Below are positions 11,091-21,735 of a stretch of DNA of 64,000 nucleotides, one piece after another. This DNA is from Paralithodes platypus. Lineage: Eukaryota; Arthropoda; Malacostraca; Decapoda; Lithodidae. Every line of letters starts with the position of its first letter. Within the stretch, counting starts at the first letter, position 1. The stretch spans positions 43,665,571 to 43,729,570 of the forward strand of contig CM064495.1 in assembly GCA_032716605.1 (NCBI GenBank). Reading direction: 5' to 3'. The position numbers and the translations under genes were made by a program. The notes beneath the pieces were generated by a model, which did not search any database, was not told the origin of the DNA, and worked only from the letters and a program-made list of their open reading frames with translations.

Positions 11091-11942
11091 CAGTAAGACA
11101 GGGCAGGGAGGAGGTCCTGGGCGACGGGGCGAGCACGAAGCACTTGATAATAAGCATATTTCGAGCACTGTCTGCCGGCTGTCGGGAATTTAGCAGTAAC
11201 TCTGATCAGATCCCCCGCACCCCCGCCACCTTACCTTCTTTTGTGCAACCCTCTTTTGTATACTCGATTTTTTTTTTCTAGTCTTGGATCAGCCTGGGAT
11301 GTTTTCGAAAATATAGAAACGGTGTTAGCATACATAGGTAACATTTGTAATTTGTCCGATACATCCTTTCCATATATTCATTATATATACAGTATACTGT
11401 ACAAGTCTTTTATAGGTTAGGGTGACTTAAAGTAGGTTACGTTACGTTATTTTCAAAAGATAAGTATAAGAACTAGGCTGCATAAAATAAACTCGTCCTT
11501 CTCGGCTGCTTGGGCTTGAACCTCCGGGCTGGATAAGGCGAGAAGGCCCCCTGATGTCCCAATTCCCCGGGACGCACCCCAAAATTACAATGTCCCATCC
11601 AATTCCCGAGGACCGCAGGAGTCAGCCCACTTGAACAACTGAGGGGGGGGGGGGGGGCACGGCGACCCCCTTCCCCTACTCCACAGTGCCCCAGAATATT
11701 GTATGGGGGTGTTTAAGCGAACTTATTTACAGAACCGTAGATTTCAGTTTGCACTTTCGCTTCAAAAAGTGTATTTATTGACATTTTGCGATATATAGGC
11801 TATTGCATAAGGACAGCAAATACAGTTTAATGGGCGTGTACACTAATGGCATTGGATATTTGATGAGCCTATTCTATGCAATGTGATAAGTCGAATTGTT
11901 ATTTGTGCCCGAGAAACGTAAACACACAATACCATAGTCTTA
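11091..11942. other. No gene seen
   Basis: Mixed sequence. A run of 15 G lies at 11643-11657. A GC-richer patch at about 11500-11690 has no open frame of note. Confidence 0.35.
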
Positions 11943-12045
11943 TTAACCCCTACAGTACCGATGACGTCTCTTTAATTATACTTTAGGCATGCTTAGATGA
12001 TTTTATGCAGTTTAGGAGGGTTAGGAGAGTTGTGATAGTTTACAC
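11943..12045. mobile_element. TTAA MITE family B, half copy
   Basis: TTAACCCCTACAGTACCGATG, then GACGTC and the subterminal AGATGATTTTATGCAGTTTAG match the left half of family B. No right terminus is found before the poly-C block, so the copy is truncated. Confidence 0.65.
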
Positions 12046-12087
12046 TCCATTTACCAATTCATCACAATCAATTGAATAAGATCATAC

Positions 12088-12215
12088 AAACCCCCCCCCC
12101 CCCCCCCTTTTTCCCCCCAAAGCACCCCAGCAATACCCTGATAACTGGCCTCCTCTCGCCCCCCCCCCCCCCCCCCCTCCATCAGCACCCCGGCAATACC
12201 CTGATAAGTGATAAT
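12088..12215. repeat. Tandem duplication with two poly-C runs
   Basis: Runs of 17 C (12091-12107) and 19 C (12159-12177) are each followed by AGCACCCCRGCAATACCCTG, a unit spaced about 63-66 bp. Confidence 0.85.
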
Positions 12216-12341
12216 AAATGTTGGTTGCGCACTTTTCACCGTGGTTTTCTGAGACTGGGCCGGAGTTATGTGACGGGGCTATCAGTCTGAGCCGCTTCTT
12301 CACATCACGCCGAGGGTTCAGCCTATACTCGGTTTCATTTC

Positions 12342-12475
12342 ATCTGACGGTAAATTGAATCCCTTAGTAGCTAATTTATCGATACTTAATGGACACATAT
12401 TGAACCACTCTGTCTCTGCATCATATCAAGACCAAGTTTATATAATTATCACCATATTTCACTACAAAATCTTCA
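12342..12475. repeat. Dispersed repeat E, copy 1
   Basis: Shares CTGACGGTAAATT, ATCGATACTTA.TGGACA and ACTACAAAATC-type words in the same order and spacing with 62788-62915. Family unknown. Confidence 0.6.
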
Positions 12476-12975
12476 AAATAACTTAAATCTTGATGGGAAC
12501 GTTGCAATTTATCGTCAGTTGAAAAGAAACACATTAATTCCAACCCAGCGTCATTTCATGTATGGAAGTAATGACAGTAACTAATAGTAACTACTACGTG
12601 ATTTTATGTATGGAAATAAATATAGAATGATTTACTTACAAGGTAAGAGAGAGAAATAGTAGTGAATAATTATTATGAAAGATAAATATACTTTAATGTT
12701 ATCAAGAACCTAAGCAAAAGTAATATAATACTGGTTTCTATCAAACAATCGTTACTAGGCAACCGGACGCATTTGAAGGATTTTGTATACATTTTCATGA
12801 ATGAATAATTAAAACTAAAATTATGTTTTCTTTTCGTTTTAGGTATGTATGAGAGGTTTCTTCTAGTTCGTTGAGATGGTGTACCTATGGACGATTAGTT
12901 GTAAGAGGAAAGGTAAGATCGATTATAGGATGGTAGCCTATGCATTAGTTTAAGTAGAAGTGCTGTATACAGTTA

Positions 12976-13382
12976 CGGTATCTATCTATCTATATCTATA
13001 TGCTCAGGCCCAATCCCCATTTTAGGGGTAGCCGACTCAAGACAGAGCAAGAACAGGGAAAACACAAACACAATATAAAACAACAAATAAACACAGATAA
13101 AAAGCACAAACTCACACACATCCAGGTCACCCAGGAGAAGACCCAGAGACCAGGGTCACCAAGGTATCTCCAGCACCCCCCCCCCCCCCCCCCCCCGGCC
13201 CCCGACCACCCGGAGAGGTTCCGATCTCGGCAGGCAGACATGCAGCGGAGCCAAAACCACAAGCCCTCCCACCACACTTCCAGGCGCACCCTTCATATTA
13301 ATCGTCTCCCCGGGCCAGGCGCCTGATGGACTATTATCTAGTATTATTCTAGTCCAACTTGCGCCCGACCCCTTACTCGGTA
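12976..13382 (-). mobile_element. SINE-like retroposon with GATA tail
   Basis: Absent from copy B at the equivalent place (TTAAGTA then TATATTAAATAT), so this is an insertion. Read on the minus strand it ends in GGGGATTGGGCCTGAGCATA followed by (GATA)n, like the microsatellite tail of a SINE or LINE. It contains a 21-C run (13176-13196) and a TGTTTTCCCTGTTCTTGCTC block. Fragments of the same element occur at 46429-46495, 48321-48385 (both show the GGCCCAATCCCC / GGCCCATTCCCC end) and 57165-57208. The 97- and 108-residue frames inside are open by composition. No protein domain recognised. Confidence 0.6.
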
Positions 13383-13446
13383 TATTAAATATATTTTAAA
13401 TGTTGCATTTAGGAGAGGTAGATAGATAAATAGATATAGTGATACT

Positions 13447-13489
13447 TTAAGGGGCTAGTGCTTGTTTTTGGTCGTGTATTGATAAATTA

Positions 13490-13540
<51 letters not shown>

Positions 13541-13790
13541 TTTTTTTAGTTTCCTCGCTAGACCTCCATCAAGCCAAAAGCTAAAGACGGGTTCCTTCTA
13601 AATCCACAGGTTCGCTATCGCTCGCCAGGAAAAAAATCGACACCTAAAATGGCATGAAAGGTCTTAATCTTGACAAAGAAATGGGGCGAAAGGTCTAAAG
13701 AACGTCAAACTAATGGAAAGAACGGCTAACAATCTCAAAACTAATATGCTAAACATGAGTAAAAGCGACTTCAGCAGCGGAGAAAAAAAT
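13447..13790 (+). mobile_element. TTAA MITE family C, copy 1 (with AT array)
   Basis: Begins TTAAGGGGCTAGTGCTTG, contains CTAGACCTCCATCAAGCC, CTCGCTATCGCTCGCCAGG and GAAAGGTCT words, and decays near AAAAAGCGACTTCAGCAGC. An (AT)n array (13490-13537) interrupts its left part. Shared with 21384, 40113, 45753, 49740 and 57279. Confidence 0.7.
13490..13537. repeat. (AT)n microsatellite
   Basis: 48 bp of TA dinucleotide within the family C element. Confidence 0.95.
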
Positions 13791-14633
13791 ATATAATTTC
13801 AGAGGCTTCTTATAGGCTACGCTATGTTAAATGTTCAGTCGACTCGTTTAATCCGCAGTTTCAGAATACCGGTAATATTTATGCTTATTAGAAGCTTAAA
13901 AGTTAATGTATAAAATATACTGGCAATATATATATAATGGAACAGAGGATGAATTAAGAAATATATACCGGGTAAGCGATACTGTTTCCTATAGCAATCT
14001 AAATATAATAGCATAACTACAAGTGCAGAGACTGGGGACTGTACAATGTAATAACATTGTTACATGATAGTTTCAACCTTTCGTCATACCAGCCTTCAGA
14101 AATAGCAAAATGTGTAGGATTATGAATTATGATAATCATATGTTTGTTGTAGAACCCAAAACAAAATGTTGCGCCAAGATTAACAGAAAACGTTAGTCAG
14201 TGCGCAGCCAGGTAGCTTGGCGGGAAAGACGCGACCGAAAGTCAAATAAACCGTTATCTAAATTTTCTAATGTAGCAAATAAATTAATCTACTATTAATT
14301 ATAAATCTTGCACTACTTCTCAACAATCTTTACATATTGAAAGACGGCTAGATATGTATATTATTGTTTTATCTACTCAACACTCATACCAGATAAGATA
14401 GACTCCGCGTTGATTAACCTCCGTCGAGCGTCGAGTGACAGTGACAGAAGTGAAGGATTGGGGCCCGCCCTTGAATATACCAAATATCCGAGTGCATCCG
14501 GTTATCCCGAACGTCCCTGCGTATACCGAGTGATGGGTGGAGGTGTCAGGAATAATGTGAGCAGAGATGGCGGGGCTCGAAGAAAAAATAAGGTACGGTT
14601 ATTGATATCTAATGTGTGGTCTTCGTTCGTACC

Positions 14634-14918
14634 TTTGGTGAGATGGATGTGTGGGGCCAGGCTACAGGATAGAATAACAAATGTTGAATGAACAAAATGG
14701 TGAAAACATGCAGGTCTGTGATTGTGGAGGGAGCTGCACCAAGGGGTGGACCTAGGAAGACCTGGGATCGGACTATACGCGCCGATCTCAAATCCAAGAA
14801 CTTGACAAGTGAAGTAGCCCTTAACAGGGTTGCCTGGAACGCCGCCATTAGGACAAGAGACTGAAACTGCACTTATGTGTGGAACACTCTGTCTTAAAAT
14901 GTTATGTATGTATGTACC
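14634..14918 (+). pseudogene. 5'-truncated LINE 3' end (RT C-terminal fragment)
   Basis: A 285-bp insertion interrupts copy A; copies B and C are uninterrupted here. It is flanked by GTACC at 14629-14633 and 14914-14918. One frame (14697-14864) reads MVKTCRSVIVEGAAPRGRPR and on through KTW to a stop, the Pro-Arg-Gly-Arg-Pro-Arg-Lys-x-W motif common near the C-terminus of non-LTR reverse transcriptases. Just upstream another frame reads VRWMCGARLQDRITNVE, which normally precedes it by several dozen residues, so there is an internal deletion plus frameshift. The end carries a short (ATGT) tail. Dead, 5'-truncated insertion, clade not determined. Confidence 0.8.
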
Positions 14919-15120
14919 GAGAATGTTTAGGAATTTCTTAACTAGCTTACTTATAATTGAGCCTAATCGGTTGACTAGGTTAATTGTATGTAATAGGGTA
15001 AAATAAGAAAATGGAAGTGGCAAAATTGCTGTTAATGTCCTATGCAGCTTTAAACGAAGGTCAATTCTGTGGATTATAATCTAGAACAGGCTGGTCCAAC
15101 TTCTAGGAAACTGTGGGCCA

Positions 15121-15620
15121 ATTTAACATAGGCCTATATAGTTTTATGCCGTGGGCCACACTCACATTAACCTACACACAAAACAAAATGCATGTTGAAG
15201 CTATATTGGCACCAGTACTATAGTCTATTCGCTGTAAGTAGGCGAGATATCATGACCTCTATCCTCTGTAACTCCATAACGACTAGAGTAATAGAGATAT
15301 TATTTCTACCATTTGGGAAGAGTCAGTCAAGGGATAGATGTGGAAATTTACAGCCAATTTGCTCTAGCCCCTTTTGAGTTACAGAGGATAGAAGTAATGA
15401 TTTCTCACCTACTTACCGCGAATAGACTATTGGCTACCTGGTACTCACACAAACACATAGCCTACACACACAAAACAAAACGCATGTTCAAGCTATATTG
15501 GCACCAGTACTAGGCTACCTGGTACACTCACACAAAAACATAGCCTACACACACAAAACAAAATACATGTTCAAGCTATATGTATTGGCACCAGTACTAG
15601 GATACCTGGTACACTCACAC
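15121..15620. repeat. ~87-99 bp tandem units (element d), left block
   Basis: Repeated ATGCATGTTCAAGCTATATT, GGCACCAGTACTAGGCTACC and CATAGCCTACACACACAAAA words, about three units. This block continues on the far side of the LINE at 20035. One unit is split by a MITE (15219-15430). Confidence 0.8.
15219..15430. mobile_element. TA-flanked MITE family D, copy 2
   Basis: Left end TATAGTCTATTCGCTGTAAG, right end CTTACCGCGAATAGACTA; the centre again has CTCTGTAACTC / GAGTTACAGAG. It sits inside the unit ACCAGTACTAGGCTACC: neighbouring units give the empty site, and the insertion falls at its TA. Confidence 0.8.
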
Positions 15621-15756
15621 TAGGGATGTGCGGGAGCACAGTTGTGTCACACCAGTGTACATAATAACCCTCTTGAAAATGTAGTTACACCAGCCGACAC
15701 ATGACCCTGACAAGTAGACAACCTCCACACAATGCATCATACTATCATTATTATCA

Positions 15757-16330
15757 TTGAATGTATGTGGTATTAAGGGAAAGTTGATATCAGAGGAATT
15801 TTGTAATTTGTGTAGGCTATAAAATATGATATTTTATGCATGAGTGAAACTAAATGTGATGATGTTGATATGGTAAATGTAAGAGAAATAATGGAGATTA
15901 TTGGCTTTGATATAGCCTAGTTTACAAGAACAGGAGTGAACTAAGTAGATTTAAGTCTGGTGGCATTATTATTGCAATAAAAAAAGAACATGGTTTGAAG
16001 TGGAAATGCTTAAGGAATAACTGAATCATTTTTATCAATAAGGATATATAAGAGCAGTATAGGTTATAATTTACAGAAATATCTGATAATAAGTGCAGTT
16101 TACATTCCACCCAGTCATTCAAGGTATGGAAAAACAGAACATTTTGATGAATTAGAAATGTTTTTACTTAACTATAATAATGATGATAAATTTCATATTA
16201 TGTGTGGGGATTACAATGCTCATACTGGAATAATGAATGATGTAGTCCAGATTGATGATGATAATGATGGTGTAGATACATATAGGCTACTATACATTTA
16301 ATTCTGTCGCCACTGCCCTAAGTGAATTGA
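15757..16330 (+). pseudogene. LINE endonuclease domain (broken)
   Basis: Starts with LNVCGIKGK (15757 on), the usual first strand of LINE AP-endonucleases. YDILCMSETKCDDVD follows (the SETK glutamate is a metal ligand in this family). Then KSGGIIIAIKKEHG, AVYIPPSHSRYG (about 16094-16129) and MCGDYNAHTG (about 16198-16228; G-D-x-N is the catalytic Asp/Asn pair). Reading these blocks in order requires several frame changes. In an intact element this domain nicks target DNA to start reverse transcription. Confidence 0.8.
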
Positions 16331-17332
16331 ATATTGAACCATGTAGAGTTAACCAAGATGTAACCCTGGATAGAAGTACTTATGGTGAAACGTTAATTGA
16401 AGTATGTAGAAATAATGAAGTACAGTACTTATTTTCAATGGAAGGTTAAAGATTTTGGAATTGGAAAGGTTACAACCACATTTAATACAACTTTGGATTA
16501 TGTAATTGGTTCACCTCAGTTAATGAAGTGTCTGTGAATTTGTAGTGTTAGATTTTGATTGTATGTATTCTGGTGTGCATTGTGGCTTGCATTTACAGTT
16601 AAGACTTGATAATAGCAACACCAATAGTAGTAACAGCTGTAATGTGAATTTTAATGATAACAATGAAGCTATTAACTCTATTGTAATAATGGAAATGTTA
16701 CTAAAACTATTAATAATGCAAGTCTAACAACTGATACAGGACGATTTGGGATCAGGTAAATCCAGGTAGATGGAAAAATGATAGAACAAATGAATATGAA
16801 ATTAATATTGATGTAGTAGGTACAATACAGGAATTGATTACTCAGGTAGATTTATTGACGGTTCAAGAAATTAACATGAAAATTAACCAAATCTTCATTG
16901 ACCCAGCACTGAAAGTATATTCCCTCCAAAGAAAAAGAAAAAAATATGTAAAGTCTAGTAACAATGTAAGTATGTATGGATATGATAAGGCAAGCTGGCA
17001 GAGTATCACAAGGCTGTATCACACTGTATCACAAGGCTAAGCAGAGATATAATTGGACCAAAAATAAAGTCAATTATAGCAATATTATGCACAAGTAAGA
17101 CATGTAAAAACGAATTGAAAAGAGTTAGGAACAAGGAGAAAGCTGACCTGATTAAACAGATTATAGAAAATAGGAAAACAAGATCCACAGACAATTTGGA
17201 GAATATTAAATAAAAAAAAAACAAGTAGTAATGCCATTGACCTATCCCTTGATAACTGTTATGAACATTTTAAAGATCTTGCAAGTGAAGAGGAAGATAA
17301 TGAAGGTACTCATTATGAAATTGATTTGAATA

Positions 17333-18237
17333 ATGCAGTCTCTAAATGACCCAATAACTGCCAGTGAAGTATTTAAGAATAGGTCTATTAAGAAGTTAAA
17401 AAACAACAAGTCACCTGGAAATAAGATCATAAATGAATACATTAAAAGAAGCCAAGATTTGCTCTGCCCATTGTATGTTAAATTGTTTAATAAACTATTG
17501 GATTCAGGAGATATACCAATTGAATGGCTTGTTGATAGTATAATTCCGTTGTATAAAAATAAAGGAGATATTAATGATACTAATACTTATAGGGGAATAA
17601 CATTGGTAAGTTGCTTAGGGAAGCTTTTTACATCTATTTTGAATGAAAGATTAAATACTTTTTCTGATGAAAATACTATTTTAAATGAAACACAGCTGGT
17701 TTTAGGTACAGTAGATCATAATATTGTCTTACTTAAATCAATGATTGACTTGTTTTGCTGGGGAAAACAAAATTGTTTTGCTTGTTTGTGGACTAACAGA
17801 AAGCCTTTGATATGGTATGGAGAGAAGGGCTGTGGTATAAACTGGTGAGTCAGAATGTAAATGGTAAGACATTAAGGGTAATTAAAAACATGTATAACTA
17901 CATAATATCTTGTGTTATGTTCAATCAACAGGTATCTGATACATTTATATGTAACAAGGGTGTAAGGCAAGGAGAAAACTTGTCATCTTTACTTTTTGCC
18001 TTTATGTAAATGATATAGAGGAACAGTTACTACAAAATAACTGTAATGTTTTAAATTTCAATGATGATGTTCTTGATACATATCATAAATTATTGGTATT
18101 AATGTATGCTGATGATACAGTAATATTATGTGATAGTGAAGATAGGATGAAAAGTACCTTGTTAGCATTGGAAGCTTATTGTAACAACTGGAAATTGAAA
18201 GTAAACTGTAGCAAGACAAAAATAGTTATATTTAGGT
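17333..18237 (+). pseudogene. LINE reverse transcriptase domain (broken)
   Basis: The first frame (17333-17848) carries the LKNNKSPGNKIINEYIK block, IPIEWLVDSIIPLYKNKGD and TYRGITLVSCLGKLFTSILN, standard non-LTR RT motifs 1-2. The QAGF-type motif is damaged (QLVLGTVDHN). A second frame (17812-18009) continues with GLWYKL, VNGKTLRVIKNMYN and NKGVRQGENLSSLLFAF. A third frame holds MYADDTVILCD, with the catalytic Y-A-D-D at 18105-18116, and CNNWKLKVNCSKTKIVIF, then a stop at about 18238. Three frames over one domain mean at least two frameshifts. Confidence 0.9.
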
Positions 18238-18474
18238 AGAGGAAGGGTAGATACTGGGAGGTATAACTTTACATTTGGGGCAGCAGACATTGAAGTGACA
18301 GGAGAGTATTAATATTTGGGTTTAACTTTTAATTACAATGGCAGATTCCGCCAAGGAGAATTATAATTAAAACAGCAAGCTACAAGGGCCATGTATTCAT
18401 TGATTAGTAAATGCAGAAAATGTAATTTACCAGTTGATATAGCCTACAGCTTGAATTGTTTAAAGCAATGGTTA

Positions 18475-19740
18475 GACCAGTTATGTTGTATGCTGTTGAG
18501 GTATGGGGACATTATGTTATTAGAGAATTAGAACAGCTCCATTTGAAGTTTTTAAAGCATACATTATTATGTTCATAAGTATACAAGTAATGGCATGGTG
18601 TATGGTAAACTTGGTGAATATCCTATAGACATAAATATTAAGTGGTCAATGATAGGTTACTGGGCGAGATTAATTACTGGTAAAACAAGTAAGTTAAGTT
18701 ATATAATGTACAAGTGTTTGTTACATTTGGATCAGGTTGGTGTTTATACTTCACCTCGGTTGAATTGTGTTGTTGTTGTTGTTGTTTTTCCCCAAGCTGC
18801 CTGGCCGAACAGCCCCAAGGCCCCGAGCAAGGCCAAAACCGAGTGCCCCCACAGAACCCTCCCCGCCGACCACAATAAAGCCTGGGTGACCGAAGCCACT
18901 CCACGGCGGGGAGCTGAGGAGGGTGCGGAAACGCCCGGGAAACCAAAGCCCCACCCAGGGCCCTGTGCCCCTCAGCAATTATGAAGAGAAAGTTGAGGGG
19001 CAAAGGAAAGATGTGACGCTTTGGCTTCCAATCTTGGTAGATTAGGAGGTCAGTCCACGCAAGAGACGCAGTCACATGAGATCTAGAAAATATATAAGTA
19101 AAAGGAACAGTCAGAGTAAGCTATGGGTATGGCAGAGATCGCTCAGTTCTCACTCTGATAGACCAGCCCATCACCACATGACTAGAACCCAATCCTCTCA
19201 GCATCAGCTAGAAAAGGCCCTAGAAAGCCGCCTTTGGCGGGGGGATAGCTCCCCTATTTCAACCCTTTTCGGGGTTGGGCACCCGCCCAATTGAATTGTG
19301 TTAACAGTATTTGTAATGACTGGGATGTCTGGAATCTATGACTGTGGGATGTCTGGAATCTGGTTGTCACAAAATGTAATAAACCCAGCCTGGTTCAGAT
19401 TGGCCATAGAACAGTTTAAAGATCAATGGATAACAAAATGGAATAGTAATTTGTTAAGTAAGGCCATTTGTAGTAGCAGCGTGCTATAGGCCTAGACCCT
19501 AGAGCTTATAAATTTGTCTTCAGTATGGAGGATTATCTTGTGAAATTGGATAAGGGAGAGAGACTAGCTATAAGTAAACTGAGAGCAAGTAATAATAAAT
19601 TACCAGTTATTACTGGTAGACAGAAATATTGATAGAGAAGACAGGGTATGTACTAAATGTAATGAGAATGTGGTGGGGGACCAATATAATTTGTTTATTT
19701 GTCAAAATGAGGATATTGTACAGTTAAGGAATATATATAG
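18475..19740 (+). pseudogene. LINE C-terminal region, split by a nested insertion
   Basis: After the RT core, LFKAMVRPVMLYAVEVWG and MVYGKLGEYPIDINIKWSM (about 18600-18655) are typical post-RT blocks. The reading is cut by the element at 18772-19290. Beyond it come KLRASNNKLPVITGRQ (about 19580-19625) and REDRVCTKCNENVVGDQYN with a second Cys in LFIC (about 19635-19700): a C-x2-C...C zinc-knuckle-like cluster whose usual His is Asn here. Confidence 0.75.
18772..19290 (-). mobile_element. AAC-tailed SINE-like retroposon, copy 1 (nested)
   Basis: 519 bp, nearly identical to 43563-44082. It is flanked by perfect 12-bp target-site duplications, TTGAATTGTGTT at 18760-18771 and 19291-19302. The plus strand begins (GTT)n then CCCCAAGCTGCCTGGCCGAA and ends GGGTTGGGCACCCGCC, so the transcribed strand is minus with an (AAC)n 3' tail. 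A weak B-box-like word, GGGTTCTAGTC, is visible on the minus strand, but no convincing A box. The head has the hairpin word GGGGGATAGCTCCCC. The frames on both strands are GC-driven. Non-autonomous; parent unknown. Confidence 0.82.
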
Positions 19741-20034
19741 ACCTATTTCTCATTTCTAGAGACATAACCCAACACAGTATAAATATATACTGTTAATGAA
19801 TAATACTAACTTAAAATGTATGAAGAATCTGTAACGTTTTCTCAAAAGAACGTTTGATATGTATAGATAGATCAAGTCTTAGAACATTTAATATGGTTTG
19901 TTTCAGATGTACTAGTGTATTTACGTGTACGGTAATTTAGTTAGCAAAGGCATATTGTACATGTGTAATATGTAAGGGGCTGTGCTCCATACTTTTTGTG
20001 TAAAAGTCTAAGCAAACTTAATTCAATTCAATTC

Positions 20035-20325
20035 ACAAACACATAGCCTACACACACAAAACATAATGCATGATCAAGCTATATTGGCACCAGTAGGCTA
20101 CTAGGCTACCTGGTATAGCTAAAACTATTCAATTCACAAACACACAGCCTACACACACAAAACAATGCATGATCAAGCTATATTGGCACCAGTAGGCTAC
20201 TAGGCTACCTGGTATAGCTAAAACTAAAAGAGCCTACACACACAAAACATAATGCATGATCAAGCTATATTGTCACCAGTAGGCTACTAGGCTACCTGGT
20301 ATAGCTAAAACTAAAAGAAAGACAA
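20035..20325. repeat. Tandem units (element d), right block
   Basis: Three units with ATGCATGATCAAGCTATATT at about 20067, 20166 and 20253 (spacing 99 and 87 bp). The second unit starts with ATTCAATTCACAAACAC, the same words as the LINE tail junction. Confidence 0.85.
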
Positions 20326-21250
20326 AATAATTACTATAGGTAACATATTTTACTACGAATTAATTCTAATCAGAAAATGAGCATAGGTTATATGAAATAA
20401 CATCTATAAATATGACATGGTAATCAGATAATTTTACTGTTGCATTATTTATTCTTACCTACTAGGCTAATGAGATGTGTGGGGGTGTTGCTTCTCCTTT
20501 ACTAATTTCTCCACATTAATATTGATGGTAGCAAGTCGAAGATAAGCATCCAGGGTGTCATTTCCCATTTGGTTTCGGGTCTTGGATTTTACTCTCATTT
20601 TGAGAGGTAGTTGGAAATAAGATATAACATGCGACTCGGTTACAAACCGGAGGCAAACTGGCGTCTGGCGAGTGGAGTCTGGTGACTACTCAAACTGGGC
20701 CAACTGGCAATGTTGCCATTGCAGGTTTTTTGAAGAATCAAGGTTAATTTATGTTCGTTAATGTTGCTGAGAAACTGGTACAATGCATAGATTTAAAAAA
20801 ATAATAATATCCAGAATACAGCCTAGTTAGGATTTCCGTTTTCACATTTTCAATATCTAACGGAAAATTGTTAAATCTGCAATACTGGGTTGTCCAGGAG
20901 AGAAGAGAGAGTAGTGAATACGAATTATGAAAGATAAATATACTTTAATGTTGTCAAAAACCTAAGCAAAAATAATATAATTCTGGTTTATATCTAATAA
21001 ACAATCGTTACTAGGCAACCGGACACATTTGAAGGAGTTTGTATACTTTTCATGTATGAATAATTAAAACTAAAAGGATGTTTTCTTTCCGTTTTAGGTA
21101 TGTATGAGAGGTTTCTTCTAGTTCATTGTGATGTACCCATGGACGATTTGTTGTAAGAGGAAAGGTAAGATCGATTATAGGAAGGCATGCAGTAGTTTAA
21201 GTAATAGGCCTATATTAAATATGTTAAACATAGAAATGTTGCATTTAGGA

Positions 21251-21258
21251 TATATACC

Positions 21259-21344
<86 letters not shown>

Positions 21345-21367
21345 CCGGTATATATATATATATATAT
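21251..21367. repeat. (AT)n array bounded by TACCGGTA
   Basis: About 80 bp of TA, preceded by ATATACCGGTATAT and followed by ATACCGGTATAT. Confidence 0.95.
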
Positions 21368-21383
21368 TAGATAAGAGTGATAA

Positions 21384-21735
21384 TTTAAGGGCCTAGTGCT
21401 TGTTTTTTTGGTAATGTATGGAGTGATAATTTAAGGGGCTAGTGCTTGTTTCTTTTGGTCATGTATTGATAAATTAGTATATTTATTAGTTTCCTCGCTA
21501 GACCTCCAAGCCAAAGGCCGGTTCCTCAAAAAATTACAGGCTCGCTATCGCTCGCCAGGAAAAAATCGACACCAAAATGGCATGAAAGGTCTTAATCTGT
21601 ACAAAGAAATGGGGCGAAAGGTCTAAAGAACGTCTAACTAATGGAACGAACGGCTTACAATATCAAAACTAATATGCTAAACATGAGGGAGAAGGTAGTC
21701 CAGAAAAAGCGACTACAGCAGCCAAAACTAGGCCT
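21384..21735 (+). mobile_element. TTAA MITE family C, copy 2
   Basis: Same word order as 13447-13790. The left end is partly duplicated: TTAAGGGCCTAGTGCTTG at about 21386 and TTAAGGGGCTAGTGCTTG at about 21431. Confidence 0.7.

Larger units (their letters stand above)
12640..15120 (+). repeat. ~2.4-kb duplicated segment, copy A
   Basis: From GAAAGATAAATATACTTTAA through GTCCAACTTCTAGGAAACTG the order of unique words matches 20905-22790 (copy B). From about 13785 on it also matches 23370-24385 (copy C). Compared with copy B it carries two extra insertions, the GATA-tailed element and a LINE fragment, both described separately. No gene is visible in it; the frames at 14410-15023 are not conserved as frames in the other copies. 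Confidence 0.85.
15621..20034 (+). mobile_element. Nearly full-length decayed EN-RT LINE
   Basis: About 3.9 kb after subtracting the nested insertion. It is inserted in the tandem units that flank it on both sides. The order is a short 5' leader, apurinic-endonuclease-like domain (about 15757-16330), reverse transcriptase (about 17330-18240), then a C-terminal region with a zinc-knuckle-like cluster (about 19640-19710), a short 3' UTR and an (AATTC)3 tail. Frames shift repeatedly and stops are frequent, so it is inactive. A short repeat tail instead of poly(A) is known for several non-LTR clades (CR1/L2 and others); I do not assign the clade. Confidence 0.88.

Noticed and set aside
14410..15023. 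Plus and minus frames of 87-173 residues
   Set aside because: They lie in the duplicated segment and the LINE fragment; the frames are not kept in the sister copies at 22.5 and 24.1 kb.
18674..19075. 133-residue minus-strand frame conserved in a second place (43404-43869)
   Set aside because: Conservation is explained by the two near-identical retroposon copies; the frame has no recognised domain and runs into the AAC tail.
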